Of a DNA stretch of 64,000 nucleotides, positions 35,136-42,989 are shown piece after piece. How positions within the stretch are numbered: the first letter of the stretch is position 1; every line of letters begins with the position of its first letter. The stretch comes from CADEDV01 sp964596345 (GTDB taxonomy: Bacteria; Bacteroidota; Bacteroidia; Chitinophagales; Chitinophagaceae). Location of the stretch: NCBI GenBank assembly GCA_964596345.1, contig CAZQSZ010000004.1:124001-188000 (forward strand), given 5' to 3'. Below the pieces are notes generated by a model. The model did not search any database. It was given only the letters and a program-made list of their open reading frames with translations, and was not told the origin of the DNA. Position numbers and translations under genes: made by a program.

Positions 35136-36350
35136 ATGAGCCAGCAAAAACCTAAAATAAGCACCTCTTTCAGTTATGAAACGCTGGAAGAAACCCTTGA
35201 TATCAAACCCAAGGGATCGCAAATGCATATTGGAATTCCCAAAGAAATTGCTTTCCAGGAAAACCGGATTGCACTGACCCCGGATGCCGTGAGTGTGCTG
35301 GTCAGTAATGGCCATCATGTTACCATTGAACATAATGCAGGGGAGGCTTCGCATTTCAGGGATAAGGATTACAGCGAGGCGGGTGCGAAGATCGTGTATG
35401 ACCGGGCCGATGTTTTCAAAGCACCGGTACTGGTTAAAAGTGCACCCATTATTGATGAAGATCTTCCCTTATTACAACTGAACCAGGTTATCATTTCCCC
35501 CATCCATCTTTCCATTCTAAAAGCAGAGCTGCTGGAAAAGATGATGGAGAAAAGGATTACGGCTATATCTTTTGAAAACCTGAAAGATGACAGCGATTCT
35601 TACCCTATCGTTCGCAGCATGAGTGAAATTGCGGGTAGTGCCGTGATGCTGATCGCTGCCCAGTATTTAGGGTCTGCAAATCATGGGAAAGGAGTACTGC
35701 TGGGTGGTATATCGGGTGTGGCACCTACTAAAGTGATCATCATAGGTGCAGGGATTGTGGGAGAATATGCGGCACGGGCTGCTTTGGCATTAGGAGCATC
35801 TGTAAAAGTGTTTGATAACAGTGTCTATCGTTTAAAAAGATTACAGAACAATATCGGGCATCGTTTATGGACTTCGGTCATTGAACCCCGGATGCTCGCT
35901 AAACAATTAAAGACCTGCGAAGTGGCTGTGGGGGCTCTTGGTTCTGAAACGGGAAGAACACCGATGGTGGTGACGGAAGAAATGGTGAGTAATATGCGGC
36001 CGGGTTCCGTGGTCATTGATGTGAGTATTGACCGGGGTGGTTGTTTTGAAACCTCCGAGATCACTTCGCATGAGCATCCGATCTTCATGAAGTATGGCGT
36101 GATACATTATTGTGTTCCCAATATTCCCTCTGGTTTTGCCCGTACGGCATCACAGGCTATCAGTAATGTGTTGATGCCGCTGTTACTTGAAGCCGCCGAT
36201 GAAGGTGGTTTTGAAAAACTGGTCTGGCATAAACTACATTTACGCAGCGGCATTTATTTATTCAAAGGGTCACTTACTAATTTCTACCTCAGTGAGCGGT
36301 TTGATCTGAAGTATACCGATTTGAATTTGCTGATTGCCAGTCAGCGGTAA
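35136..36350 (+). CDS. ald: Alanine dehydrogenase
   Basis: 404 residues. NAD-dependent, reversible deamination of L-alanine to pyruvate and ammonia. The N-terminal catalytic domain starts at MHIGIPKEIAFQENRIALTP, with the substrate-binding Arg/Lys segments (about residues 45-140). The NAD-binding Rossmann domain contains IIGAGIVGEYAARAAL. The C-terminal HYCVPNIPSGFARTASQAI segment is typical of the AlaDH/PNT family. A 29-residue N-terminal extension before MHIGIP is common in Bacteroidota members, so the first ATG was kept; the internal ATG at 35223 is the alternative. It is likely co-transcribed with tsaE. Confidence 0.93.
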   Translation: MSQQKPKISTSFSYETLEETLDIKPKGSQMHIGIPKEIAFQENRIALTPDAVSVLVSNGHHVTIEHNAGEASHFRDKDYSEAGAKIVYDRADVFKAPVLVKSAPIIDEDLPLLQLNQVIISPIHLSILKAELLEKMMEKRITAISFENLKDDSDSYPIVRSMSEIAGSAVMLIAAQYLGSANHGKGVLLGGISGVAPTKVIIIGAGIVGEYAARAALALGASVKVFDNSVYRLKRLQNNIGHRLWTSVIEPRMLAKQLKTCEVAVGALGSETGRTPMVVTEEMVSNMRPGSVVIDVSIDRGGCFETSEITSHEHPIFMKYGVIHYCVPNIPSGFARTASQAISNVLMPLLLEAADEGGFEKLVWHKLHLRSGIYLFKGSLTNFYLSERFDLKYTDLNLLIASQR

Positions 36351-36357
36351 ATTCAAA

Positions 36358-38379
36358 TCAAAATAACAATTTCAGCTGGATATACACATTTCTTCCCGGC
36401 CGAGGAATATTTCCCCAGTCCAGGTGTTCATGATAATTTTTATCCAGGATATTTTCAATCCCTGATTGCAGTTCCGTGTTGAATTTAAATAGATGGGTCA
36501 TATATGTGAACCGGGTATGCAACAGGAAATAGGCAGGGGTTTGATCTTCACCGGCTTGCTGATTTATTCTTTTTTGTTGTAATGCTGTTTCTGTTTCCAG
36601 TTGGGCTGATATTTTTTTAAACCGGTAGCGGAAGGAATTTATATTCTTTAGCGGGGCGATCGCCGGTAAATCATTTTCCTGCATATCTTTCCCTTTGGTA
36701 TATCGTAAAGTAGATATGATATCAACTAATGAAAAGGGCTTTGCGATTCCACTAAATTCCAACCCTGTTATCATCGCACCCGGGATATTAATAAATGATT
36801 TTACCCCATTTGCTCCCATAGTCATCGCATTGATGGCAGGATCAACTATTCCGGTGATATAACCGGAGATTTTGGAATAAAAATAAGAAAGCTGTACCCG
36901 GTTTGATTTCCAGGTATACAAAGCTGATAACTCCGCCTGCATTGATTTTTCTTTTTTCAGATCGGGATTACCGATATAGTCATATCCATCACTGCTGTTA
37001 AAAAGATAAAAGCCATAATATTCACCGGCTGTCGGTACTCTTTCGGCATATGATAAACTACCTGAAATTTTTAATTTGGCGGTTAAGTTTTTAGATAACT
37101 GGAAAGATACATTCTTCAGTATATTTTTTCGATCGTCGGTCGGGTGGCCGAAAATACTGACCTGCGCCTTAGCTTCTTCATTCGCTAAGCCGGAGGTTAT
37201 CATATCTATCCTGGTATTTGCCTGTAGCTTTAAACTGCTGTCTGGTTGCCAGGTCCAGCCAGAACTTAACCCGTACTGCCCTCTTCTGTTATCTGGCCAG
37301 GTTAGCATATACATTGGCAACAGACCTGGCTGATACATGGTCATTGACGCCTTTAAAAAAGTGGAGGAGCCATCAATCCTTAAAACGACTTTTTGTTTAT
37401 GAGTGACCTTTATCTCAGCTTCTGAATATATGCCATAGGTTTTGCTTATACCCGGCATGTCCATGTGTACAGCCACATCCGGCCTTTTTGTATCATCCAT
37501 GAAATGCCGGATGTTATTGCCATAGATTTTAAATTGCCATTTATACAGGCGGCTGTTACTGTTTTCCCGGTGCAGGCTGAGAGAGGCGATTCTTGCAGCG
37601 GCATATCCCACATCCATCGGTAATGCAGGATAACCAATATTCCATCCGTCATCTGCAAGCAGGTCTGCTTTCAGGTAAGAATATTCAGTCTGCCGGAATT
37701 TTATTGACAGCGAGTAATTTATTTTTTCATTTTGTGAAAAGGGAATGATGTTGCCGCCACCGCTGCGATAATTACTATTGGACCTGTATGTGGCACTTGC
37801 CTTTACAGCAAATCTACCTGTCGTAAAATTTAGTTTTACAGATTCATAGAAACTTTTCGCAGATGTCTGGTACCCGCTGCTTATTATCCCGGTAATTTTC
37901 TTACCAGTAAGAAATTCCGGGTCAGCCATTTTCATTGTAATACTTCCGCCGATGGAAGATCCATTTAGAAAACTGTTACTGCCGGTCTGTACCTGGAGAT
38001 TATCAAGATTAGCTGGTTCAATATATATCGTAGCCGGATCCATTTTATCAGTGCAGGCCCCATGAATACGCATCCCGTCTATAAGTATATTTATCTGGCC
38101 CCCGGTGAATGACCTTATGGATGGTTCCATGCCATAAGCCCCCCGGCGGATCAGGGACAGCTCGGGTAGCCTGCTCATAATATCTTCCAGGCTGGAAGAA
38201 TTTCCTCTTTTAAAGAAGCTGACCAGCAGCTGTTGTGCAGTTTTCTGTGTACTGCTGACAACTACTTCCTGCAATTCAACAACCCGGGAACTATCACCTG
38301 GAATGGCCGGATTATTTATTTGTGATCCGGCAGGTATTTGTAAACCAGCAACGACGATCAGAAGAGATAAGAACTTCAT
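36358..38379 (-). CDS. TonB-dependent receptor, OprC/NosA-like copper type
   Basis: 673-residue outer-membrane receptor with a signal peptide (residues 1-19), plug domain (about 35-155) and 22-strand barrel ending in aromatic KLLF. Plug residues HGACTDKMDP carry CxxxM (Cys109, Met113). A later extracellular loop carries HFM (His292, Met294) and HMDM (305-308). CxxxM plus HxM is, from memory, the copper site of Pseudomonas OprC. This makes copper the leading substrate. It is the last gene of a minus-strand unit with a Met/His-rich lipoprotein and a small Cys-rich protein. A hairpin-plus-T-run lies between it and the lipoprotein gene. No SusD partner, so glycan uptake is unlikely. Confidence 0.88.
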   Translation of the reverse strand: MKFLSLLIVVAGLQIPAGSQINNPAIPGDSSRVVELQEVVVSSTQKTAQQLLVSFFKRGNSSSLEDIMSRLPELSLIRRGAYGMEPSIRSFTGGQINILIDGMRIHGACTDKMDPATIYIEPANLDNLQVQTGSNSFLNGSSIGGSITMKMADPEFLTGKKITGIISSGYQTSAKSFYESVKLNFTTGRFAVKASATYRSNSNYRSGGGNIIPFSQNEKINYSLSIKFRQTEYSYLKADLLADDGWNIGYPALPMDVGYAAARIASLSLHRENSNSRLYKWQFKIYGNNIRHFMDDTKRPDVAVHMDMPGISKTYGIYSEAEIKVTHKQKVVLRIDGSSTFLKASMTMYQPGLLPMYMLTWPDNRRGQYGLSSGWTWQPDSSLKLQANTRIDMITSGLANEEAKAQVSIFGHPTDDRKNILKNVSFQLSKNLTAKLKISGSLSYAERVPTAGEYYGFYLFNSSDGYDYIGNPDLKKEKSMQAELSALYTWKSNRVQLSYFYSKISGYITGIVDPAINAMTMGANGVKSFINIPGAMITGLEFSGIAKPFSLVDIISTLRYTKGKDMQENDLPAIAPLKNINSFRYRFKKISAQLETETALQQKRINQQAGEDQTPAYFLLHTRFTYMTHLFKFNTELQSGIENILDKNYHEHLDWGNIPRPGRNVYIQLKLLF

Positions 38380-38380
38380 A

Positions 38381-38432
38381 TAAAAAATTTAAAAGCAGGC
38401 AGGATTTGATCCTGCCTACTGTCCTGCCTGCT
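38381..38432 (-). terminator. Attenuator-like hairpin between the lipoprotein and receptor genes
   Basis: On the minus strand the sequence just after the lipoprotein stop codon has two competing 5' arms for one 3' arm. One forms an outer 11-bp stem (AGCAGGCAGGA/TCCTGCCTGCT, 38394-38404 with 38422-38432). The other forms an inner 9-bp stem (38397-38405 with 38409-38417) followed by TTTTAAATTTTTT. The receptor ATG follows at 38379. This can act as a partial terminator, lowering receptor expression relative to the upstream genes. Confidence 0.6.
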
Positions 38433-39255
38433 AGAACTCTATATCAAAATATTGAGTGGTGTCCGCTATGGTATTCCCGGCCATAAAATCAAGGTTAAGC
38501 CGCCATAAACCGGTCATAGTAAAATTTACTTTGCCTTTGTAATGTCCTTTACCAATGTGAACCGGATTTACATTATTGGGTGATCCATGCCCCATAGTGG
38601 GCATTTCGGGATCAAGCAGTAGAGACAGGCTGCTGTCGGCCGGCCAGCTCATCATGGATGCTTTTTTATAAATAACTATTTCCATATCGTTGATGCCAAC
38701 TTTCGGTAAACCGGGTTCTGTTAAGGAAATGAAATATTTATTTCCGTCATGAGCAGCAGTAAATGATTTTTGCTTTGACAGAACAGGTTCATTGACGGTT
38801 ATAGGGATAACCAGGAATCCTTCTTTGTTATTGATTTGGTTGTGTACCCTGAACTTTACTGTCCATGCACCACTTGTTGAAGGCATAATAAATGTAATAC
38901 TGCAAGGGAATAGATGATTAACTGCTTCTCCGGAACCCGGATTTTCATAAGGAGCCGAATGCTGCATCATTCCCATGTCCATCACCGGGGTTAGTTGAAT
39001 AAGGGCATCATCTATTCTTTGACCGGAAACGGAATCAAAAAGAGCAAGAAAGAACCGGGTATAGCCCGTGCTGATAGCGGCTTCTTTTGTGTAAACCTCT
39101 ACCCGGGCGGCGGCCCCGGCAGCAAAGCCTTCTGCTTGTTTTGTTAATCCCTGTACCGGGTCAGGCCCGGAAATTTCATTTTTTGTACAGGAGAAAAGCA
39201 ATGCTGCAATACATAAAAGTGCAAATGATAATAATATCAGTAATGATTTTTTCAT
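38431..39255 (-). CDS. Met/His-rich lipoprotein with tandem FixH/YtkA-like domains
   Basis: 274 residues. Lipoprotein signal with Cys23 (lipobox LFSC). Two Ig-like, YtkA/FixH-like domains follow (about residues 50-150 and 155-274), each with a loop rich in soft-metal ligands: MDMGMMQH (92-99) and PEMPTMGHGSP (Met218, Met221, His223). Such loops bind copper in related periplasmic proteins. It probably hands copper to or from the receptor encoded next. It is preceded by a Cys-rich small protein and followed by an attenuator-like hairpin, supporting a copper-handling operon. Direct copper binding is inferred from the residues only. Confidence 0.75.
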   Translation of the reverse strand: MKKSLLILLSFALLCIAALLFSCTKNEISGPDPVQGLTKQAEGFAAGAAARVEVYTKEAAISTGYTRFFLALFDSVSGQRIDDALIQLTPVMDMGMMQHSAPYENPGSGEAVNHLFPCSITFIMPSTSGAWTVKFRVHNQINNKEGFLVIPITVNEPVLSKQKSFTAAHDGNKYFISLTEPGLPKVGINDMEIVIYKKASMMSWPADSSLSLLLDPEMPTMGHGSPNNVNPVHIGKGHYKGKVNFTMTGLWRLNLDFMAGNTIADTTQYFDIEF

Positions 39256-39334
39256 AATTAAATGTTGAATAGTCTTGAAAATAATAACAAACGGGATTGG
39301 GCTGCAGGGAACTATTGCAGCAAACGGGGGAGTA

Positions 39335-39730
39335 CTATGAAAAAAACATGGCTGGCGGATGGAAAATATCTTTCTGAATAATAAGGCGATAAGAATCCCT
39401 TTTTTCAGGATTTAATAACAGGGTATTGGACGGGATTTGTATAGTGTAGCTAATGGTTGAAATAGTGCAAGGGCTTATTTCCACCCATTGTTTCACTTGC
39501 TGTGGCAACTGCTGTTCCTGCTTTTTTTCTGCTTCCTTCAGTTTTTTACTCAGAAAACATTTTCCGTTACATCGTAGCTCCGGTTTAGTTTTATTGACAC
39601 AGAATTTGCTGGCGATATAAGTACGGTTAAGATGAAACCAGGCTGTAATACTTGCAGAATAAAACGTTTGTGTCGCAAAAAGTAAGGAGAATATGAATGC
39701 CGTTGCCTTTTTCACAATAACAAAAATCAT
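39335..39730 (-). CDS. Small Cys-rich membrane or secreted protein, first gene of the copper unit
   Basis: 131 residues. An N-terminal hydrophobic stretch (about 8-28) is a signal or anchor. A Cys-containing segment follows, with FCVNKTKPELRCNGKCFLSKKL (Cys44, Cys54 and Cys58 by my count), a phrasing I recall from Bacteroidota genes beside TonB receptors and copper proteins. A Lys/Glu/Gln-rich stretch follows, then a less conserved tail. The Cys trio could bind copper. It precedes the Met/His-rich lipoprotein by 79 bp. Function is unknown beyond this context. Confidence 0.65.
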   Translation of the reverse strand: MIFVIVKKATAFIFSLLFATQTFYSASITAWFHLNRTYIASKFCVNKTKPELRCNGKCFLSKKLKEAEKKQEQQLPQQVKQWVEISPCTISTISYTIQIPSNTLLLNPEKRDSYRLIIQKDIFHPPAMFFS

Positions 39731-39788
39731 ATCCGTTGAGAAAACTTCACATGATTTCTGTCACGCAGGAACATGATAAAAGACATGA

Positions 39789-40409
39789 TTATCTTTTATA
39801 GTCTGCAATATTGATTCGTGTTTTGCAAAACCTGTATTCCACTTCATCGTTACTGCTCACAATAACCAGCCTGTCTTTGCAATAGTCATTGATCAATTGA
39901 TGGTATTGGGTAATACCGGCCGCATCAAGGTTGGTACAGGGTTCATCTAATAAAACAATAGCTGAATCAGAAAAAACACATTGTGCCAGCTTTACCCGCT
40001 GTTTCATACCTGATGAATAGTAGCGTATCTGCTTGTTGGCCGCTTTTTCTAAACCAAGATCGCTGATGATGGACTCTTTTGTCACCCCGGTCAGAAACGG
40101 TTTAAATCCGCTGTGAAAATCGAGAAATTCCGTCAATGTCATTTCTTCCACCACTTCAAGGTAGGGAGCACAAATGGAGACAAGACTGTACAGGTTTTCT
40201 CCGGCATCTTTCCCCTCGGCTGTTGTCCAGAGTCCCTTACCCTCGTTCATCATGGTGTTGCCGCTGAGCACCTGCAATAACGTACTCTTCCCGGAACCAT
40301 TAGGTCCTGTAATGGCATAAGCATTACCTGTTTCAAATGTGTAAGTGAAATGACGGAAAATCCAGTCGCGGTTGAAGCGTTTACCCGCATCAGTCAGCGA
40401 TATCTTCAT
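39789..40409 (-). CDS. ABC transporter ATP-binding protein
   Basis: 206 residues from the ATG at 40409, which directly begins the domain (MKISLTDAGKRFNRDWIF); the longer in-frame start at 40445 is deeper inside lpxA. Walker A GPNGSGKST, signature YYSSGMKQRVKLAQ and Walker B IVLLDEP are intact. The ATPase would energise an ABC exporter or importer, but no permease gene is adjacent, so the partner is elsewhere. Its start overlaps the 3' end of lpxA by 20 bp, so the two are co-transcribed. Confidence 0.88.
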   Translation of the reverse strand: MKISLTDAGKRFNRDWIFRHFTYTFETGNAYAITGPNGSGKSTLLQVLSGNTMMNEGKGLWTTAEGKDAGENLYSLVSICAPYLEVVEEMTLTEFLDFHSGFKPFLTGVTKESIISDLGLEKAANKQIRYYSSGMKQRVKLAQCVFSDSAIVLLDEPCTNLDAAGITQYHQLINDYCKDRLVIVSSNDEVEYRFCKTRINIADYKR

Positions 40410-41196
40410 CCACACTGTTTTTGGTGAAGCGTTTAATGATACCACGTTGTGATTCGCGGATGAAGGTCACGATCTCATCTCTTTCGTCGGTGGCCGGAAA
40501 TTCTTCCTCCAGGAATTCAATGGCCTGGGAAGTATTCATTCCTTTATTATATAATACCCGGTAGATATCGAGAATATGATTGATCTTATCAACAGTAAAG
40601 CCTCTTCTCTTTAAACCAATGGAATTTACACCGGCATAGCTCAGCGGGTTACGGGCCGCTTTGATATAGGGGGGTACATCTTTACCCACCAGGGAACCGC
40701 CACTCAGGAAAGAATGCTGGCCAATATTGACAAACTGGTGAACGGCACACATACCACCAATTATGGCCCAATCACCGATGGTCACATGGCCGGCGACCTG
40801 GGTGTTATTGCTCATGATGCAATTATCTCCCACCAGGCAATCATGGGCAAAGTGGCAATAAGCCATGATCAGGCAATTTTTACCAATTACCGTTTTATCC
40901 CGGTCCTTTGTGCCCCTGTTTACAGTTACAAACTCACGGATGGTAGTGCCATCGCCTATATATACATTGGAATACTCTCCCTGGAATTTCAGGTCCTGCG
41001 GGATGGCAGCAATAACAGCCCCGGGGAAAATGCGGCAGTTTTTACCGATCCTTGCCCCCTCCATAATGGTAACATTGGAACCGATCCAGGTACCATCACC
41101 GATCTCCACATCCTGGTGAATCACGGTAAAAGGATCAACTTTAACATTGGTGGCCAGCTTGGCATTCGGATGAATGTATGTATGTGGATGGATCAT
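40390..41196 (-). CDS. lpxA: UDP-N-acetylglucosamine acyltransferase LpxA
   Basis: 268 residues. First step of lipid A synthesis: transfer of a 3-hydroxyacyl chain from ACP to UDP-GlcNAc in the cytoplasm. The N-terminal two thirds are a left-handed beta-helix of hexapeptide repeats (VKVDPFTVIHQDVEIGDGTWIG and similar). The catalytic His lies in the YCHFAHDCLVGDN segment (about residues 115-127), and a C-terminal helical domain (about 195-268) has the acyl-carrier-binding NPLSYAGVNSIGLKRRGF segment. It is normally linked to lpxC/fabZ and lpxD, which are absent here. A downstream overlapping ABC ATPase gene shares its transcript. Confidence 0.95.
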   Translation of the reverse strand: MIHPHTYIHPNAKLATNVKVDPFTVIHQDVEIGDGTWIGSNVTIMEGARIGKNCRIFPGAVIAAIPQDLKFQGEYSNVYIGDGTTIREFVTVNRGTKDRDKTVIGKNCLIMAYCHFAHDCLVGDNCIMSNNTQVAGHVTIGDWAIIGGMCAVHQFVNIGQHSFLSGGSLVGKDVPPYIKAARNPLSYAGVNSIGLKRRGFTVDKINHILDIYRVLYNKGMNTSQAIEFLEEEFPATDERDEIVTFIRESQRGIIKRFTKNSVDEDIAD

Positions 41197-41214
41197 GCAG
41201 TTGTGTTACAAAGA

Positions 41215-41246
41215 ATCCGCCGGTCGGCGGCGGATGGGCAAAGTTA
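41215..41246 (-). promoter_or_regulatory. lpxA promoter box and leader hairpin
   Basis: On the minus strand, TAACTTTG (41246-41239) matches TAnnTTTG. Between it and the ATG at 41196, ATCCGCC (41215-41221) and GGCGGAT (41229-41235) form a GC-rich 7-bp stem in the leader. Confidence 0.5.
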
Positions 41247-41349
41247 ATCGTTACGGCTAAAAACGGAATTTTTTTTACGCATAGATTGTTAAAACTCAAA
41301 TCATCCTGTCACCTGATCAACGTTCAACCATTAAAACCCCGAAAAGGCT

Positions 41350-41357
41350 TACTTTTG
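41350..41357 (+). promoter_or_regulatory. Candidate -7 box (TACTTTTG) for the PchR-like gene
   Basis: Exact TAnnTTTG match ending 8 nt before the ATG at 41366, predicting a very short leader. Confidence 0.5.
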
Positions 41358-41365
41358 CCATCGTA

Positions 41366-42307
41366 ATGCACAATCCACCGGATATATTGACCCTGGCCTA
41401 TAAACAGGCTCCTATGCAGGAGCAGTTGCATCTGCTGCAGGAAAGAGAGCAACAAATACCCGGATCGGTACAATATACAATCAGCCGGTACAGCCGTCTT
41501 CCGCAATGGAATATTGAGGACACGGGAATGATGGTCTATCATTACGAAAAAGGGTCTCTTAAAGAAAATTACCTGGAATTGAGGTTTTGCGTCAGCGGTA
41601 ATGTCTATTGCCGGAAAAAAGACACGGAATGTGATATGTGCCAGTTCAGTGCTTCCAAAAGCTGCATGGAACGGGTGGATAGTGTGGATGTCGTCAGTTT
41701 TAAGTTCTCTCCAGCTCACCTGAGCCAGTTCATCAAACCCCGGAAAAGAAATACAATTCTAACAGACGATATCCTGAGTTTTAAGCACCGGTCTTCTTTT
41801 ACCAAGATTCTTCCGCTTTGCGGGAAGACAAGAATGGTACTGGAGGGTGTATTGAATCATACCTACTCAGACAGTCTTGAGAACATATATATCAATGCCC
41901 AAACCCAGATGCTGCTCTTATACAGTTTAGACTGTATGCTGGGGGAGAAAGAAATTGATGTGATCAGTTGTAAATTCCTGGCGAATGAAGCGGACCGGGA
42001 AAAGATCATCAAAGCCCGGGAAATACTGGTACAGCATATCGGCGACCCTATTACGATTAAAGAACTGAGCCGGAAAGTAGCAATCAATGAATGTTACCTG
42101 AAAAAAGGTTTTAAAGAACTGTTTGGTACCACCGTATTTGATTTTTACCAAAGCCAGCGGATGGAACATGCTAAATACCTCTTGTACGAAAAGGGATTAA
42201 GCGTAACCGAAGTATCAATTATGCTGGGGTATTCCTCTATTTCGCACTTCTCTACAGCGTTTAAAAAGCATACCGGTTTGAAACCCTGCGAACTGCTACT
42301 TAGATAG
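41366..42307 (+). CDS. PchR-like AraC-family transcriptional regulator
   Basis: 313 residues. The N-terminal sensor region (about 30-180) includes a Cys cluster: Cys75, Cys82, Cys89, Cys92 and Cys100 (CRKKDTECDMCQFSASKSC). The C-terminal AraC domain (about 210-313) has two helix-turn-helix units, the second in VTEVSIMLGYSSISHFSTAFKKHTG. The layout resembles PchR/YbtA-type regulators of siderophore and metal uptake. The Cys cluster could sense metal, heme or redox state. It heads the metal/cytochrome region, and a motif upstream of three operons there is a candidate binding site. That link is inference. Confidence 0.88.
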   Translation: MHNPPDILTLAYKQAPMQEQLHLLQEREQQIPGSVQYTISRYSRLPQWNIEDTGMMVYHYEKGSLKENYLELRFCVSGNVYCRKKDTECDMCQFSASKSCMERVDSVDVVSFKFSPAHLSQFIKPRKRNTILTDDILSFKHRSSFTKILPLCGKTRMVLEGVLNHTYSDSLENIYINAQTQMLLLYSLDCMLGEKEIDVISCKFLANEADREKIIKAREILVQHIGDPITIKELSRKVAINECYLKKGFKELFGTTVFDFYQSQRMEHAKYLLYEKGLSVTEVSIMLGYSSISHFSTAFKKHTGLKPCELLLR

Positions 42308-42443
42308 TTTACGGCCAACTTTCCGGAGAGATTAGTATTTCCCGATGTAAAATTGTTCTTAATCATCTAAATATCCGCAATAACATCGTTTTCACTGCGT
42401 TCGTATTCACATGGCATCATTTTTGAATATTTGATTGTCACGA

Positions 42444-42827
42444 ATGCGTAAAACTCTGATTATAGCAATGATCAGTATTCACCTTTTTGGCAATACTGAA
42501 CTTGGGCAGCTCTTTAAGCTTCCTATGCTGATGACGCATTTTTTCCAGCACCATAGGCAAAACCCGGATATTAGCTTTAGCGAATTCATTGCCATGCATT
42601 ATGGTGGCACGGATGGTACCCATGCCGATGACGATATGGATAACCAACTCCCTTGTCACAACCTTCGTCAAAACACTTTTTCAGTAGTTTATTCTTCTTT
42701 TGAAACAGATATACCTTCTATTGAGTCCCCCACATGGGAAACCAGTATATATGGCGACCGTTTACTAACCGGTAATCCTTCCAAACACGTCTCACTGATC
42801 CTGCAGCCTCCCCGTAAGGCTAGTTAA
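42444..42827 (+). CDS. Small protein of unknown function beside metal-uptake genes
   Basis: 127 residues. The ATG at 42444 gives a plausible hydrophobic N-terminus (MRKTLIIAMISIHLFG), a weak signal or membrane segment; an upstream TTG is less likely. The mid part has HFFQHHRQNPDISFSEFIAMHYGG and an acidic/His stretch HADDDMD, with a conserved look (QLPCHNL) that I associate with a family of Bacteroidota proteins next to TonB receptors. His and Asp richness could bind metal. No established function. It follows the AraC regulator and is closed by nested inverted repeats. Confidence 0.6.
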   Translation: MRKTLIIAMISIHLFGNTELGQLFKLPMLMTHFFQHHRQNPDISFSEFIAMHYGGTDGTHADDDMDNQLPCHNLRQNTFSVVYSSFETDIPSIESPTWETSIYGDRLLTGNPSKHVSLILQPPRKAS

Positions 42828-42850
42828 TCTCTCTCACTGTTTTTTTAAGT

Positions 42851-42879
42851 AAAAGAGAATGCTTTCTCTTTTAGCATTC
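42851..42879 (+). terminator. Nested inverted repeats after the small gene
   Basis: AAAAGAGA (42851-42858) pairs with TCTCTTTT (42865-42872), and GAATGCT (42857-42863) with AGCATTC (42873-42879). The two stems overlap and cannot form together. T runs lie upstream and within. Terminator or regulatory hairpin. Confidence 0.45.
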
Positions 42880-42884
42880 CCGTA

Positions 42885-42917
42885 CGGATAGCTTAAAACC
42901 TGATGCTACCCGTATGT
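42885..42917 (+). promoter_or_regulatory. Candidate operator CGGATAGC-TTAAAACC plus CCCGTATGT
   Basis: CGGATAGCTTAAAACC at 42885-42900, with CCCGTATGT starting at 42909. Related sites occur upstream of the FecA-like receptor and DUF6607. Located about 75-105 bp before the first cytochrome gene. Confidence 0.5.
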
Positions 42918-42989
42918 CATCAGACTATATAACATAATAAACGGACCGGCATATTAAAGCGGATCTGATTATTAATCAAACCAACCTGT

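Noticed and set aside
39731..39788. Three ACATGAT copies upstream of the copper unit as operators
   Set aside because: Spacing is irregular and the 7-mer is short and AT-rich, so chance is likely without a genome scan.
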